Below are positions 11,208 through 21,928 of a DNA stretch of 64,000 nt, piece by piece. The stretch is from Anaspis maculata. Its lineage: Eukaryota; Arthropoda; Insecta; Coleoptera; Scraptiidae. A program made the translations under genes and the position numbers. Position 1 is the stretch's first letter, and every line of letters starts with the position of its first letter. The stretch covers positions 52,387,416 to 52,451,415 of the forward strand of contig OX421966.1 of NCBI GenBank assembly GCA_949128115.1, given 5' to 3'. Under the pieces are notes generated by a model, which searched no databases, was not told the origin of the DNA, and worked only from the letters and a program-made list of their open reading frames with translations.

Positions 11208-12693
11208 TCATTCTTTGACGTGATAATGATTGAACTGTATCACGATAATCAAGTAAGTGGTGATGGTTCCCATAATGCAGCACAGCGTGTTACGGTTCAA
11301 TTCTAAGAAGTCTGCGGCTGTGAATCGCGCGACGTTGTAGGCCGAAATTTCTGCCAGTAGCAGAAGTTCACTGCATTGTGGTGAATGGACCGGATGGTGC
11401 TCTTGGAGTTTGTAACACAACGAGGTGGTTTTCTTGCTTTCTCTGCTCGCAAGATCGCACGATATTATGAGCGAAGATATTGCGACCTGCAAAGAGATAG
11501 ATATCATACGATTAGCTGATCGTAAGACATTACATTTATCAACGTCGAATGTGATCTGTGTCGAAGCCTGTGTCAAGAGAATTCGTGTTCATCTGAACAA
11601 AAAAGAGGTTTTGAATATAAGTTGTAGGTGATTCCAAATGTTTCCCTGGAAAAAACCTCAGCTTTAAGCTCTAAGCTTCAAAAGTAAAGGTTTCATCAAG
11701 TTGTCATTTTTTGTAAAACTCATATTATGCTTGTACAAAAATGTATGTTCAACTTATTTATGAAATCTATTCACATCTGGGTATAAACAGAATTTTAGCT
11801 CTCACCATTGTAAGTATAACCGAAATGGAGCTCGATGCTCGCGTGAGGTTATCGATGTGCCCAAGCTCCGAGTTGATCAAGGTATAATGCAACGTTATCA
11901 ATATGTTGACCATGCTTAAACCCAAACAGCCAACAAAGGTACATCCGAAAATTTGGTTGTAAATTGCTACCATCTCACCCATCGTCCTCGACATGCATCC
12001 GATCTCACGCACCGACCTGACGACTCTTTCTGAATTTACGAGTCGCCCTTCAACGTCGAAATCAGACAAGCTTCCCTGAAGCAATTGATTCATTTTTTTG
12101 TACCGACACTGGAAAGCTCTACTCATATTGTACGCCAGGAACAAAATCATGAAATAGTAGTACCAACAAATCCGATCCATCCAGTAGTAACCACTGCCGA
12201 TCTTGTATTCCGTTGCTTCGTACCAAGCGTAAGTACCAAAAGACAAGTATAATCCGAACACGATCAAATTCCACGACACCATGTGAACCAGCACGCAGTC
12301 TTTGAAGCTTTCTGTTTTGTTGTCTCTGGTGTTCAACTGTTTATCGATTTGTTGAAACGCGTTCATGAGTGTCGCCCATTGTTTCCGGTTGAATAGACAT
12401 GAGCTCAGGATCATGGAGACCGTGAGTAAGTTGAGTAAAGTGTCGTGGAGCGAGTCCAAGACTGCTTCAAGTGTCGTGTAGAACGGTAAGAGCTCCGTTC
12501 GTCTCATGTAGAGGCAATAAACGCCACAGGAGATTATCAGCGGTGGGTATGTGAAGGCTTGGAGTTTATTGATCACCGGACGGGTGATTCTTGCTTCGTT
12601 GAAGTTGTAGGAAGGAACTATGCCAAAGAACTTGTTGATGTTGAAAATGGTTTGGAGGAAGCGAATGTCGCTTCTTGCTAGTCGATATGTCAT
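11208..12693 (-). CDS. Gustatory receptor B, two exons, intact
   Basis: Exon 1 is 12693-11806 (296 codons, donor ATG|GTGAGAGC). Exon 2 is 11486-11208 (92 codons plus stop, acceptor TTTGCAG|GTC). The intron is 319 bp and phase 0; the product is 388 residues, normal for insect GRs. Seven hydrophobic segments are seen, TM1-TM6 in exon 1 and TM7 in exon 2. The C-terminus carries the family signature TYLIIVIQF (residues 373-381), preceded by NVARFTAADFLELNR. GRs are inverted seven-pass, ligand-gated cation channels of chemosensory neurons; the ligand cannot be inferred. The start aligns with the M-x(2-3)-LSRSDIRFL start of the paralogues (here LARSDIRFL). AATAAA lies just past the stop. Confidence 0.9.
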
Positions 12694-12742
12694 TTTGTAA
12701 GTGATGGCGGGAGAGAATGATGAACACAATTTGATATTATAT

Positions 12743-12777
12743 AGATCGATAATCTCTTAGAGTGTTGGCTGTCGCGT
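12743..12777 (-). promoter_or_regulatory. Conserved upstream element of receptor B
   Basis: Read on the minus strand: AGCCAACACTC followed within 20 bp by TTATCGAT, about 55-80 bp upstream of the ATG. The same CCAAYACTC plus ATCGAT arrangement occurs upstream of C, D and G. Confidence 0.55.
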
Positions 12778-13166
12778 AAATATATCCGTATTTGTGTTGT
12801 TGGGTGAGGTGTGCGATGTTGGTCGTTCATTTGCCTTTATTACCAATTAAGTTACGTAGTATAATGGAATATAAATAGATGATAAGCGTATGATATGATA
12901 TTTCATTATGATAAACGCCTGCAAGTTCTTTTACATGAATAATGATGTGTGAATAGAAACAGTTTTGGAGTGCGTTCTAATCACGTACCTACTTACAAAG
13001 TCTATCAAGTATCATAATTCAATTATAACCTACTAAGAATTGGTGAGAAGGAGCTTCGAAAAAGTCGCAAAATGTTCCAGTAACAGCCAGAATGTAAATG
13101 ACTCCGACTGCACTTCGACTATTAGCTTCGTCTCTTGTTTGAACAAGTATATATACCGTCAGTGAT

Positions 13167-13290
13167 ATATACCGTATGATCAAAAACTGTCCTCTAGGTA
13201 AGCTGTGGTCTGGCCATTGGCAGGCAAACGAGGCTGATTTTTTCCAGGCCACAGCCTGCCTAGAGGAGGAAAGTTTTTCATTATACGGTA
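13167..13290. repeat. Short near-perfect hairpin
   Basis: TACCGTATGATCAAAAACTG, CCTCTAGG and AGCTGTGGTCTGGCC on the left pair with GGCCACAGCCTGCCTAGAGG and the TTTTTCATTATACGGTA end on the right. The total is about 120 bp with a small loop near 13228. It lies between receptor B's promoter and the next repeats. It could be a miniature inverted-repeat element or, if transcribed, a small-RNA precursor. Confidence 0.7.
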
Positions 13291-13319
13291 CAATATACAT
13301 ATACCTACATAGAAAGCAA

Positions 13320-13690
13320 TTATTGATGATGCGAATGGCGGCTATTTGTTTCTGGTGGCATTATTATTCGGACCAAACTTGCTTCATTTTCACCCCATTT
13401 GATTTTTTTTAGAAACACGTGAATTCGTATTCTCTATCTGCTGCTGTCATCGGTTATCATTTATATCAATCTGTTTGACCGAAATAAAAAAAAAGCTAAA
13501 AATTATGATGACTTCTAGTCCTATAGGTTTTTCGACTGTTTCTTAACCTAATTCAAGTTGTATCGATCCTAACAGCATCTACAATAAATGAAGTTCACTA
13601 GAAACTTACCTTGTGCAAAAAATAATGGCTACAAGTGCTTCCATTTTTGACTTCACTCCTCGTGGGGTACCGAATTTTACTCGAATATCT
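13320..13690. repeat. Left arm of a distant inverted repeat (partner 18630-18990)
   Basis: GATAGAGAATxxGAATTC, CGATGACAGCAGC, CCTATAGGACTA, ATTGTAGATGCTGT and TTGTAGCCATTATTTTT are shared in opposite orientation with 18630-18990. The 5 kb between the arms holds the SINE-like pair and foldback 16511-17255. Confidence 0.7.
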
Positions 13691-14240
13691 TAAAAAATCA
13701 CTGATTTACTTATTTTTAAAAATGCCAATTTTTATGCAACTGACCACTAATTTCAGGATTTTTCAGAAACGGCTCAAGATATGAAGACGCGGTTTGTTTT
13801 ATCTTACCAAGCATTGAATTAATAATCTACCTGGTGACTTTCAGGACTCCAACGCTTTTGATCACCAAGTTGGAATTTTTGCATTATTGAACACACCTGA
13901 TCAAAATCCAGGTGGCCGTCAAATCGCTACGCTGCCATTTTGAAAGCGACACCATAGCATTTCGGTAACTTCATACATATGAGAATAATTAAAAATATAT
14001 TTGCCTGGCATCCTTTCCACAGGAAAGTACACAGCACCTAAGGCAATAGGAATCGAAAGAATCACAGATTTTTCAGTTTTTTGAAGTGAAACTTCTATTC
14101 TCGCGCCTAGATCACAATACACCACTAACGCAGAACCACATGGGAGTGAAATTGGTTCATAGCATTAGTGGTTGTAACGAACGCCTGTAACGTTGTCTTG
14201 TCTGACCTTGGGGCGACCAGCGTCGTCCCAGAAAATGGAA
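13690..14240. repeat. Dispersed repeat, no gene
   Basis: Contains the phrase CCATTTTGAAAG followed by CATTTCGGTAxCTTCATA, which recurs at 17275-17340 and 18970-19040. I see nothing coding. Confidence 0.5.
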
Positions 14241-14241
14241 G

Positions 14242-14755
14242 TGTGGCGGCTCTCATATGGGCATGTGGCGGAGGAACTGTTGTCTCCCCCGATAGCTTAG
14301 TGGTCAGAGTATCCATCCGGCAAATGGAAGACCTGGGTTCGAGTCCCGGTCAGGGCGGACACTTTTTCTCTGTCACATCGCGCCATAGAAGAATAAGCTG
14401 TTGCGGCGTTCGCCGCGTTCGGTTCTATTTTTTACTAATCGCCGACACTGGACTGCTCTTCGTGTTGTCGTGCTGTTGGCCCGACAGGACTTGGCTTGAA
14501 TAGATTCGAGCGGATGTATTTTATTATAGGGATAGGGAGGTATATTCAGGGCCGGGTCTATCAAGCGTGCAGTGCGTTCCGACGCGCAGGCGGGTACGGC
14601 AGGCGGCAAGTCATAGGGCGGTAATATAATAATTAAGTTGAATTTCGAAGGATTCTTTTCATTCCTGCATTTGGTGGGGCTCTTCACTGCTGGTGAGGGG
14701 AGCGGCAATTTTTCGGTGGCACGCAGGCGGCAAATAGGCCAGGCCCGGCCATGGG
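14242..14755 (+). repeat. tRNA-headed SINE-like unit, copy 1
   Basis: 514-bp unit starting TGTGGCGGCTCTCATAT. At 14286-14357 there is a tRNA-like head: A-box TAGCTTAGTGGTCAGAGTA, a perfect anticodon stem TCCAT/ATGGA with a 7-base loop CCGGCAA, and B-box GGTTCGAGTCCCGG. The acceptor stem pairs at only 5 of 7 positions and the base before the anticodon is C rather than T, so I read it as the promoter head of a SINE rather than a working tRNA. A GC-rich body follows. No poly-A tail is visible. Confidence 0.65.
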
Positions 14756-14832
14756 CCATGGGCCATGGATCCATAAGTACGGCGAACGCAGGGGTACATA
14801 CGAGACGAACGACGTCTCTGGAGGGGGAGTAC

Positions 14833-15346
14833 TGTGGCGGCTCTCATATTGACATGTGGCGGAGGAACTGTTGTCTTCCCCGATAGCTTAGTGGTCAGAG
14901 TATCTATCCGGCAAATGGAAGACCCGGGTTCGAGTCCCGGTCAGGGCGGACACTTTTTCTCTGTCACATCGCGCCATAGAAGAATAAGCTGTTGCGGCGT
15001 TCGCCGCGTTCGGTTCTATTTTTTACTAATCGCCGACACTGGACTGCTCTTCGTGTTGTCGTGCTGTTGGCCCGACAGGACTTGGCTTGAATAGATTCGA
15101 GCGGATGTATTTTATTATAGGGATAGGGAGGTATATTCAGGGCCGGGTCTATCAAGCGTGCAGTGCGTTCCGACGCGCAGGCGGGTACGGCAGGCGGCAA
15201 GTCATAGGGCGGTAATATAATAATTAAGTTGAATTTCGAAGGATTCTTTTCATTCCTGCATTTGGTGGGGCTCTTCACTGCTGGTGAGGGGAGCGGCAAT
15301 TTTTCGGTGGCACGCAGGCGGCAAATAGGCCAGGCCCGGCCATGGG
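14833..15346 (+). repeat. tRNA-headed SINE-like unit, copy 2
   Basis: Near-identical repeat of 14242-14755, offset 591 bp, with few substitutions (GGGCATG becomes GACATG; the anticodon stem changes TCCAT to TCTAT; CCTGGG becomes CCCGGG next to the B-box). The linker 14756-14832 carries CCATGG repeats. The identity of the copies implies a recent tandem duplication. Long open frames on either strand here are by-products of GC content. Confidence 0.65.
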
Positions 15347-16510
15347 TATATTTTTCAACGGACATTTACAATTCAAAAATCAAATCGAATGCCGCACACC
15401 CAAATGTAGACACAACTTTCAGGTACCTACCTATGTACCTATTAAGCAGGAAAGCAGGGGTGGATGATGTTAAGCCCAGAGGGGGACAAGGATTTTTGAC
15501 AATTGAGGCTGAAACAGTTGCTTGATGTTCTAGACGTCAGCTGATTGTATAGCGATGATATCATACTGGTTTGATAATCAAATTTTTATGTTTGGAAATT
15601 GATTTTTGACATTATTCTTCGTTAATTTTTTGAATGGTTTGATTTCGCCTCAATTAAATGTGACATTCTAAATATAAGTACGGTGGCGAGCACATAACTT
15701 GAAGTACTCATATCAATTCTGTCAATATTTCAATTTAACCTACGGCCTTATTTTGATTGGAGAAGATAATATCGTACGTACTCTAGAACCACGTAGTTAC
15801 CTCAAATCACATTCACGAGGTACCTACCTACATACCTATATAAATACCTATGTATTTTATATTTTTCAATTAAAATTAATACCGGATCAAGTTTTCCAAA
15901 CGACATTCTCATACTTTGTGGAGATAATTAGATTGCCATGCTGTGCCTGCCAGAACACAGTTTCCACCGTGCTGTAATATAACTGGGAAAATCGTACAGT
16001 AAGAAAATCCGTCACGATGTCACATTCCCATAATTATTTGTGGAGAATATTATTGATGAAAATAGACATTTATTGTATTATGGGTATGAGTGAGACTTCA
16101 TGTGACGGAGAATGGGAGTTTAAGCGCCGAGCGCAGCGAGAAAAGAAACAAAAGAACTCTAATCGTGAAAAAATCATGTCGAAAGTATTCTACCCTTTGA
16201 GTGATTCATAATAATAATGATAATAAGATTGATAGTAAGAATAACAGAATGATACAAACCGTTAGGGAGCGGAGCGGGAGTACGAAAAGAGCACCTCTTC
16301 GAACGTTGTTTGCTGATTGATTCATATCTATAGAAGTTTCACTTCTTCCGAGGGTGACTATGATCACGCACCCACGTTTTTTTCACTTTTTGTAAAATCT
16401 ATTTGGCCCAAATGCAAATTTTGGACAAAAGCAAATAGAGAACATCAATCCATAAAGTCCAAATCAGTTTGAGTCGAGCGAAAATAGGCGTAAGTTGAGT
16501 GTGATATGTA
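15347..16510. other. AT-rich intergenic, no gene recognised
   Basis: Scattered short frames only, with several ACCTACCTA-type simple repeats. A stretch near 16108-16290 has GCGAGCGCAGCGAG-like and GGGAGCGGAGCGGGAG words. No similarity recognised. Confidence 0.4.
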
Positions 16511-17255
16511 CAGGCTCTTCACGATAAAATTCACCCCCCTCCAGTAGATTCCGCTTCAAGATATTTCGAAGAGCAAAAAACTTCTTCACGATTTTTCCCA
16601 GGGACTTTATATCGATCCAATAAAAGTTTTTTACTGGTACCGTATACAGAGTGTGATGAGGGTGTGAACTTTTTATTTTAAATGCAACACCCTATATTTT
16701 ATTACGTCATTTGATGAAGCCTTTCTTTCTGCTTACAAAGATATATAACATTTATGATTTATTTTGACAAGTAAGTTGTCGGAAAAATAATAAAATAGGT
16801 AGTCAAATAATTTTGTTTTGCGGCAAGATGACTTTGGTTTCTACAGTTAACTTAAAAAAAAATTATTCTCGCAGCATTTTGTCTGCAGAATTCAACTCTG
16901 CATGGATAAATGGTCTAATTCGTTCCTTATACAGGGTGTCGCGATTTTTGATTTTTAATTTATTTGACTACCTACCTAATTATTTTTTGACAGCTTCCTT
17001 TTCAAAATAAATCATAAATGTTATATATCTTTGTATTCAGAAAGAAAGGCCTCATCAAATGACGTAATAAAATATAGGGTGTTGTATTTGAAATGAAAAA
17101 GTTACATGTCACACCCTGTATACGGTACCAATTGAAAACTTTTAGAGGATCGATTCAAGATCCCTGAGAAAAATCGTATGAAAAGGTTTTTAGTTTTTCA
17201 AAATATCTCAAAGAGGAATCTCCTAAAAGGGGGGTGAATTTTATCGTGAACCACG
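16511..17255. mobile_element. TA-flanked foldback element FB-A, copy 1
   Basis: About 745 bp. Left end TA|CAGGCTCTTCACGATAAAAT, followed by TCACCCCCCTCC; right end GGGGGGTGAATTTTATCGTG. The arms pair along about 300 bp each (for example GGTACCGTATACAG against CTGTATACGGTACC). A second copy sits at 27314-28060. The TA flank and CAGGGTG-type end suggest Tc1/mariner-type mobilisation, but no transposase is present. Confidence 0.75.
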
Positions 17256-18625
17256 TACCATGTTACCAGAATCAAATGGCCGCCATTTTGGAACGACGCC
17301 ATTTTGAAATTGGTATCAAAGCATTTCGGTGTCTTCATATGCCAAAAAAGTAGTAACTAGAAAATCACAGGCAAAGCTACTTCCTGAAAAAATGGGTTGT
17401 GTCACCCCAAAACTTTCCCGACTAGTATCCAGGAACCTGAAAAGTTTGTTCGAAACGGTCCTTCGGGTGGGAAGTTGAAATTAGAGAGAAAGATTGGAAA
17501 TTATTTGCAAGGAAACTTGAATTTTCCGGGAAAACCTCATACCTTATTTACGTTAATAAAGTCTTAACATCAAGCTCCATCATTCAAGAGTCCGGTCTCG
17601 AAAACCCAATCCGGTTTTACACTCCCAACCGGAAAATTTCCGGGAAATTTGAAAAAAAAATTGTTGGAAAATGTTCAAGAACCAGTTACCTTTTGTTAAA
17701 AAAAAAATGGTGAGAATTTGTTCACGGGATAAAAAGTTGGAAAATTGGCAGTTTTCCAGAGAGGAAATCTCGAGAACCGTGGGTCCAATTTCAAAAGTTT
17801 GCTCTCCAAAAATTAATTCAATCTTTTCTCGAACTCTCATTTTCAGTATGTCTCCACCTAAAATGAATATTTTGTGGGGCTCACCGCATGTCGAAGTTTG
17901 CACTGCAGTTTTTTCAAATTCACGGAATGTGCAAATTTCATTTTGGAAAAATCACCGTCGGGAAAACGGTTCGAGTCACCCCGGTCAAAACACGGGCGAG
18001 GGGCCCTCTCAGGTGGCAACGGCCAGGATAAATTTTGAAAATTCATAATGCCCGACTGGAATATTGTGGGAAACTGTAACTGCAGACTTAATTTAACTCT
18101 TTATCGTTGTGCTACTTCCTGTCAAATTTGGTTCCAATTCATCGAATAGATTTTGAATAATCAAATGGTAAAGTATTGAATTTTGACATTTTTTATAATT
18201 TGACAGAAGACAGATAAGGCGATACTTTTAATTGTTCTGAATACGGTTTTTCAAGGGCTTTCAAATGACATATTGGGAGTCGAGTTCCGTGAGACATAGC
18301 TTCTGACATTTGATGATAGTGACAGTCAAGTTTGACAGATGACAGCCAAAAACTAATGGGCACATTCCACTGACAAACCATGTCCGCATACCAAATTTCA
18401 AGTCGATCGTGTCAACGGTTCGGCAGTTATCGTGGAAGATCACACACAGACACACACACACAGACAGACATCATTCTGAAAATGGTTTTAATCGTCTTGG
18501 GGGACCTCAAAACGGGTATATCCGGCAAAATCTCAAAACTTTTTTTCTGCACGATTACAATACTTCCCCTTCCATGTTGGTGCGGGGTCGGGAAAGTAAA
18601 ACACATGGATGGCACTTTATTTCCT
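17256..18625. repeat. Repeat R2 copy
   Basis: Shares blocks with 36480-37900 and, inverted, with 26140-27150 (GGTGGCAACGGC, TGCAGACTTAATTT, AATTTGGTTCCAATxCATCG, TTTGACAGATGACAGCCAAAAA). At 36-38 kb R2 forms both arms of a hairpin; here it is a single arm. A short CA-rich tract is at 18442-18470. Noncoding. Confidence 0.65.
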
Positions 18626-18629
18626 AATT

Positions 18630-18990
18630 TCACCATTTTTCGTGAATATCGCTCTTTTTTTCCCTACTGTATCACTTGTAGCCATTATTTTTCCCGCAAG
18701 CTGAGTTTTAAGTGAACATCATTTATTGTAGATGCTGTCAGGATCAATACAACTTGAATTAGGTAGATAAACAGCAGAGAAAGAGAAACCTATAGGACTA
18801 AAAGTCATCATAATGTTCAGTCTTTCCACAATTCCGGTCAAACAGATTGTTATAAATTTTAACCGATGACAGCAGCGGATAGAGAATTTGAATTCATGTA
18901 TTTCTAAAAAAAAAATTCAAATCGGGTGAAAATGAAGCCAGTTAGGTTAGAATAAATGTCACCGGAAACAAATGGCCGCCATTTCGAAAC
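18630..18990. repeat. Right arm of the inverted repeat (partner 13320-13690)
   Basis: Reverse-complement counterpart of 13320-13690. It ends about 150-200 bp before the 3' end of receptor C. Confidence 0.7.
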
Positions 18991-19169
18991 GACGCCATTT
19001 TGAAAGTGGCACCAAAACATTTCGGTATCTCCACATACGATAAGGACTATAAGAAATGAAAGGTCTCTTGCCCCTTTCACGAAGGAGCCCACGGGATCAA
19101 TTTTTTGAACCTACGGTACCTGACGAGAATGTTTTCTTTTACAGAGTCGCACTATAAGTAGTTTAATAA

Positions 19170-19175
19170 TTTATT
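19170..19175 (-). terminator. Polyadenylation signal of receptor C
   Basis: AATAAA on the minus strand, 11 nt past the stop codon of exon 2. Confidence 0.6.
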
Positions 19176-19185
19176 TTTTGTTCGT

Positions 19186-20918
19186 CTATTTTCTGGCGCT
19201 GTTATGATCAAATTGTATCATGACAATCAAGTAAGTGGTGGTGATTCCCAGGATGTAACACAGGGTGTTGCGGTTCAGCTCTAAAAAATCCGCGGCGGTA
19301 AATCGGGCGACGTTGTGGGCCGAGATCTTCGCCAGTAGCAGGAGCTCCCGGCGTTCCAGCGATTGAACCGGGAGGTTCTCCTGGAGTCTATAACACAAGG
19401 AAGTGATTTTCTTGCTCTCCCTGCTCGCAAAATCGCACGACATGACTACCATCGACGTTGATACCTGCGAAAAGAAAACCACAATTATTAGAATTTGCAT
19501 TCAAACCTTCAGGCCGTTGTTTAGAGTTGAGCTATATTCAAGTTGGATAGGACCTTGTTCTTAATAAATTGCACATTTACATGGTGTATAACTAAGATAC
19601 AAAATTATTGTTTAGAGCAAGGATTTATTGTTTATTGTGTTGCTTGGTCAGAGATAGCAACAATAGACCATTTCCGCATGACGTCACACGCACGTGTCGA
19701 ACGGCTGGTTCGGGGCAACGTCAACATGACGTCAACTATACCTGCCAGTTGTCAAAACTTTTTGACTCCAGTGACTTTCACACACCGACATCGACTGCCA
19801 AATTGACACACTACCAGTCTGACTGACGCACATGACTGACGTAGCCCACGTGCCCCGTAACAGATAGCGCAAATCTGACTGACGTTGCCCCGAATCAGCT
19901 GTTGAAGAAGGAGCTGCGTGACGTCAGTGGCAATGGTCTATTATTGTAGTAAACCAAAAGTGAGTTCTGGGTCAGTTGAACCAGCTATAGCGGAGCTTGA
20001 AGGTTTAGGCGTAAATTCAACTCTTACCAGTGTGAACAGAGCCAGGATGTAACACGATAATTGTGTAGAGGTATCCACGCGCCAAAATACCGACTCAGCC
20101 ATGGCCAAATTCAGGCTCACCAATATAATGACCACGCATAAACCCAAACACCAAAGAAGCGTCCATCCAAAAATTTCATTGTGCATTTCGACCATCTCGC
20201 ACATCCTGCGCGACATACACGCAATGCTGCGCAGCGATCCTCTCAAACATCCTGAATCCTGTCCGATTTCCTTTTCGTCTTTCAAACGAGTCACGCTTTC
20301 CTTCAGTGCTTCGTTGATTTCTTTGTAGCGACACTCGAAAGCTCTGCCCAGATTGAACACCAAAAACAACGTCAAGAAGTGGTAATAGCCACAGATATGA
20401 TCTGCCCAATAATAAGAACTTTTTCGGGCATCGTATTCCATCGTGGCATACCACGTGTACAGGAAGAACGCGAGACATCCGAACTTGACCAAGTTGCACA
20501 ACACAAAGTGAACCAGGACGTACTCCGTAAAGTGTTTTGTTTCGCTGTTCCTGGTGTTCAACTGTTTGTCGATTTGTTGAAAGGCGTTCATAAGTTTGAT
20601 CCATTGTGTCTGGTTGGAGAAACACGAGCTCAAGATAACCGAGGCTGTGAGCAAGTTGAGAGCAGCGTCGTGGATGAAATCCAAGATCATTTGTGGTGTT
20701 GAGTAAAACATTGAAAGTTCAATTCGTCGCATGGAGAGGCAATAAATTCCACTGGAGATGATGAGCGCTGTGTACGTGAAAGCCTGAATTTTGTTAAGCA
20801 CTGGATGGGTGATTTTTGCTTTGTCAAAGTCGTACGAAGGGACCACTCCGAAAAATTTGTTGATGGCGAAGATGATCCGGAGGAAGCGAATATCGCTTCT
20901 CGATAGGTGATAAGACAT
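19186..20918 (-). CDS. Gustatory receptor C, two exons, intact
   Basis: Exon 1 is 20918-20028 (297 codons; ATG in CAAAATG context; donor CTG|GTAAGAGT). Exon 2 is 19464-19186 (92 codons plus stop; acceptor TTCGCAG|GTA). Product 389 residues with seven hydrophobic segments; signature TYLIVMIQF at residues 374-382 after HNVARFTAADFLELNR. The phase-0 intron is 563 bp, longer than in the paralogues, because it contains a 280-bp hairpin element (19662-19943). Exon 2 differs from that of G at 11 of 92 residues. A chemosensory membrane channel subunit; ligand unknown. Confidence 0.9.
19662..19943. mobile_element. Inverted-repeat element in the intron of receptor C, rich in TGACGTCA
   Basis: Ends AATAGACCATTTCC and GGCAATGGTCTATT are inverted repeats; inside, ATGACGTCAC at the left is matched by GTGACGTCAG at the right. 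It contains three TGACGTCA palindromes (cAMP-response-element type), CACGTG near 19850 and ACACGCACGTGT-like sequence near 19687. Removing it would leave an intron of about 280 bp, in the range of the sibling genes. Confidence 0.65.
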
Positions 20919-20974
20919 TTTGATACTAAAGCTATCGAAGCGGTGTTATTTTCATAATTGGACAAAGTAAATCA

Positions 20975-21003
20975 ATCGATATGAGTGTTGGCTGAGCATA
21001 TGG
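20975..21003 (-). promoter_or_regulatory. Conserved upstream element of receptor C
   Basis: Minus strand: TATGCTCAGCCAACACTC followed by ATATCGATT, about 57-85 bp upstream of the ATG. Shared with B, D and G; the 5' leader CTTCGATAGCTT-AGTATCAAAATG is also shared with D and G. Confidence 0.6.
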
Positions 21004-21437
21004 AGTTTCACTGTTTACCTATACCTAATAGATGTGTATATCATTTATATTGATAAGGGAAGTTGATACAAACAGCAACAATTGTCTGAAAGTTGTGTTT
21101 TCAACTTTTCAAGTACACAACTCTTTATCAACAGATAAAAACCTATCACGGATCATTCCAGTTGGTGCTGACGTTTATCAATTCAGACGCATCAAAGTGT
21201 GCGATCACGCAGAGACTTGGTTACGCAAGACACGACCATCCAAAGATTTTCTTACAGACATTCCATATCTCACTCATTGTCTTCAACAGTATCTCCAATC
21301 TCACGTATCTATGTAGGTAAACAGCATCTTGCCAATCATCTATGGCGACACTGGTTGTCTCGAAGGTTGTCTATAACCAGTTGTTCTGTTTAAATTGATC
21401 CTTATTTGCATGCAAAGGCCTCCTTGTACCTATGTAT

Positions 21438-21848
21438 TGTTACGAAGCTCGCGACCATCCCGGCTCTTTCTAGAGAAATCTAGATTTCCGCGTTGCATTC
21501 GGGAAGCATCGAGAGACTTCAGCGGTAGGTCACGACACGTCGAGACTTCTGGCGGAGGTGCCGTAGAAGGTACGCGTATATTCTCGACGCAGATATCAGA
21601 AAAATCCTCGTGTGCTGGAAACACCATCAGGAAGCATCCAGAACCTTCGATGCCAGTATAAGAGAGGAACTCGACCTGGCATCGGGAGAGTTGGAATCGA
21701 GCGATCGTGGCGTTAACATCTCAGCGACATTGTGAATTTCTAAGCGATTATTGATTCTGTGCGTTATTTAGTTGTATCGGTAGTAGCTAATAAAGTGCAG
21801 TTTGTTTACAGTTCAATTTTGAAATAGGCGAACCCGAATACCGTAACA
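21438..21848 (+). repeat. 5' LTR of the gypsy element
   Basis: TGTTACGAAGCTCGCGACC ... ATACCGTAACA. Contains a TATA-like TATAAG at 21657-21662 and the polyadenylation signal AATAAA at 21789-21794. Confidence 0.92.
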
Positions 21849-21849
21849 T

Positions 21850-21867
21850 TTGGTGGCAGAAGTGGAT
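21850..21867 (+). promoter_or_regulatory. Primer-binding site of the gypsy element
   Basis: TTGGTGGCAGAAGTGGA directly follows the 5' LTR; it starts with TGG, complementary to a tRNA CCA end. Which tRNA primes is not determined. Confidence 0.65.
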
Positions 21868-21928
21868 ATTTCAAAATTTGGAAATTTCAACTGCTGATTT
21901 TGAGGTAATCGATTAGTGACTGCGCCGA

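Noticed and set aside
14286..14357. Functional tRNA gene
   Set aside because: Acceptor stem pairs at only 5 of 7 positions and T33 is replaced by C; it sits at the head of a duplicated repeat.
14373..14774. 133-codon minus-strand frame, repeated at 14964-15365
   Set aside because: Lies wholly in the duplicated SINE-like unit; the duplication explains both copies.
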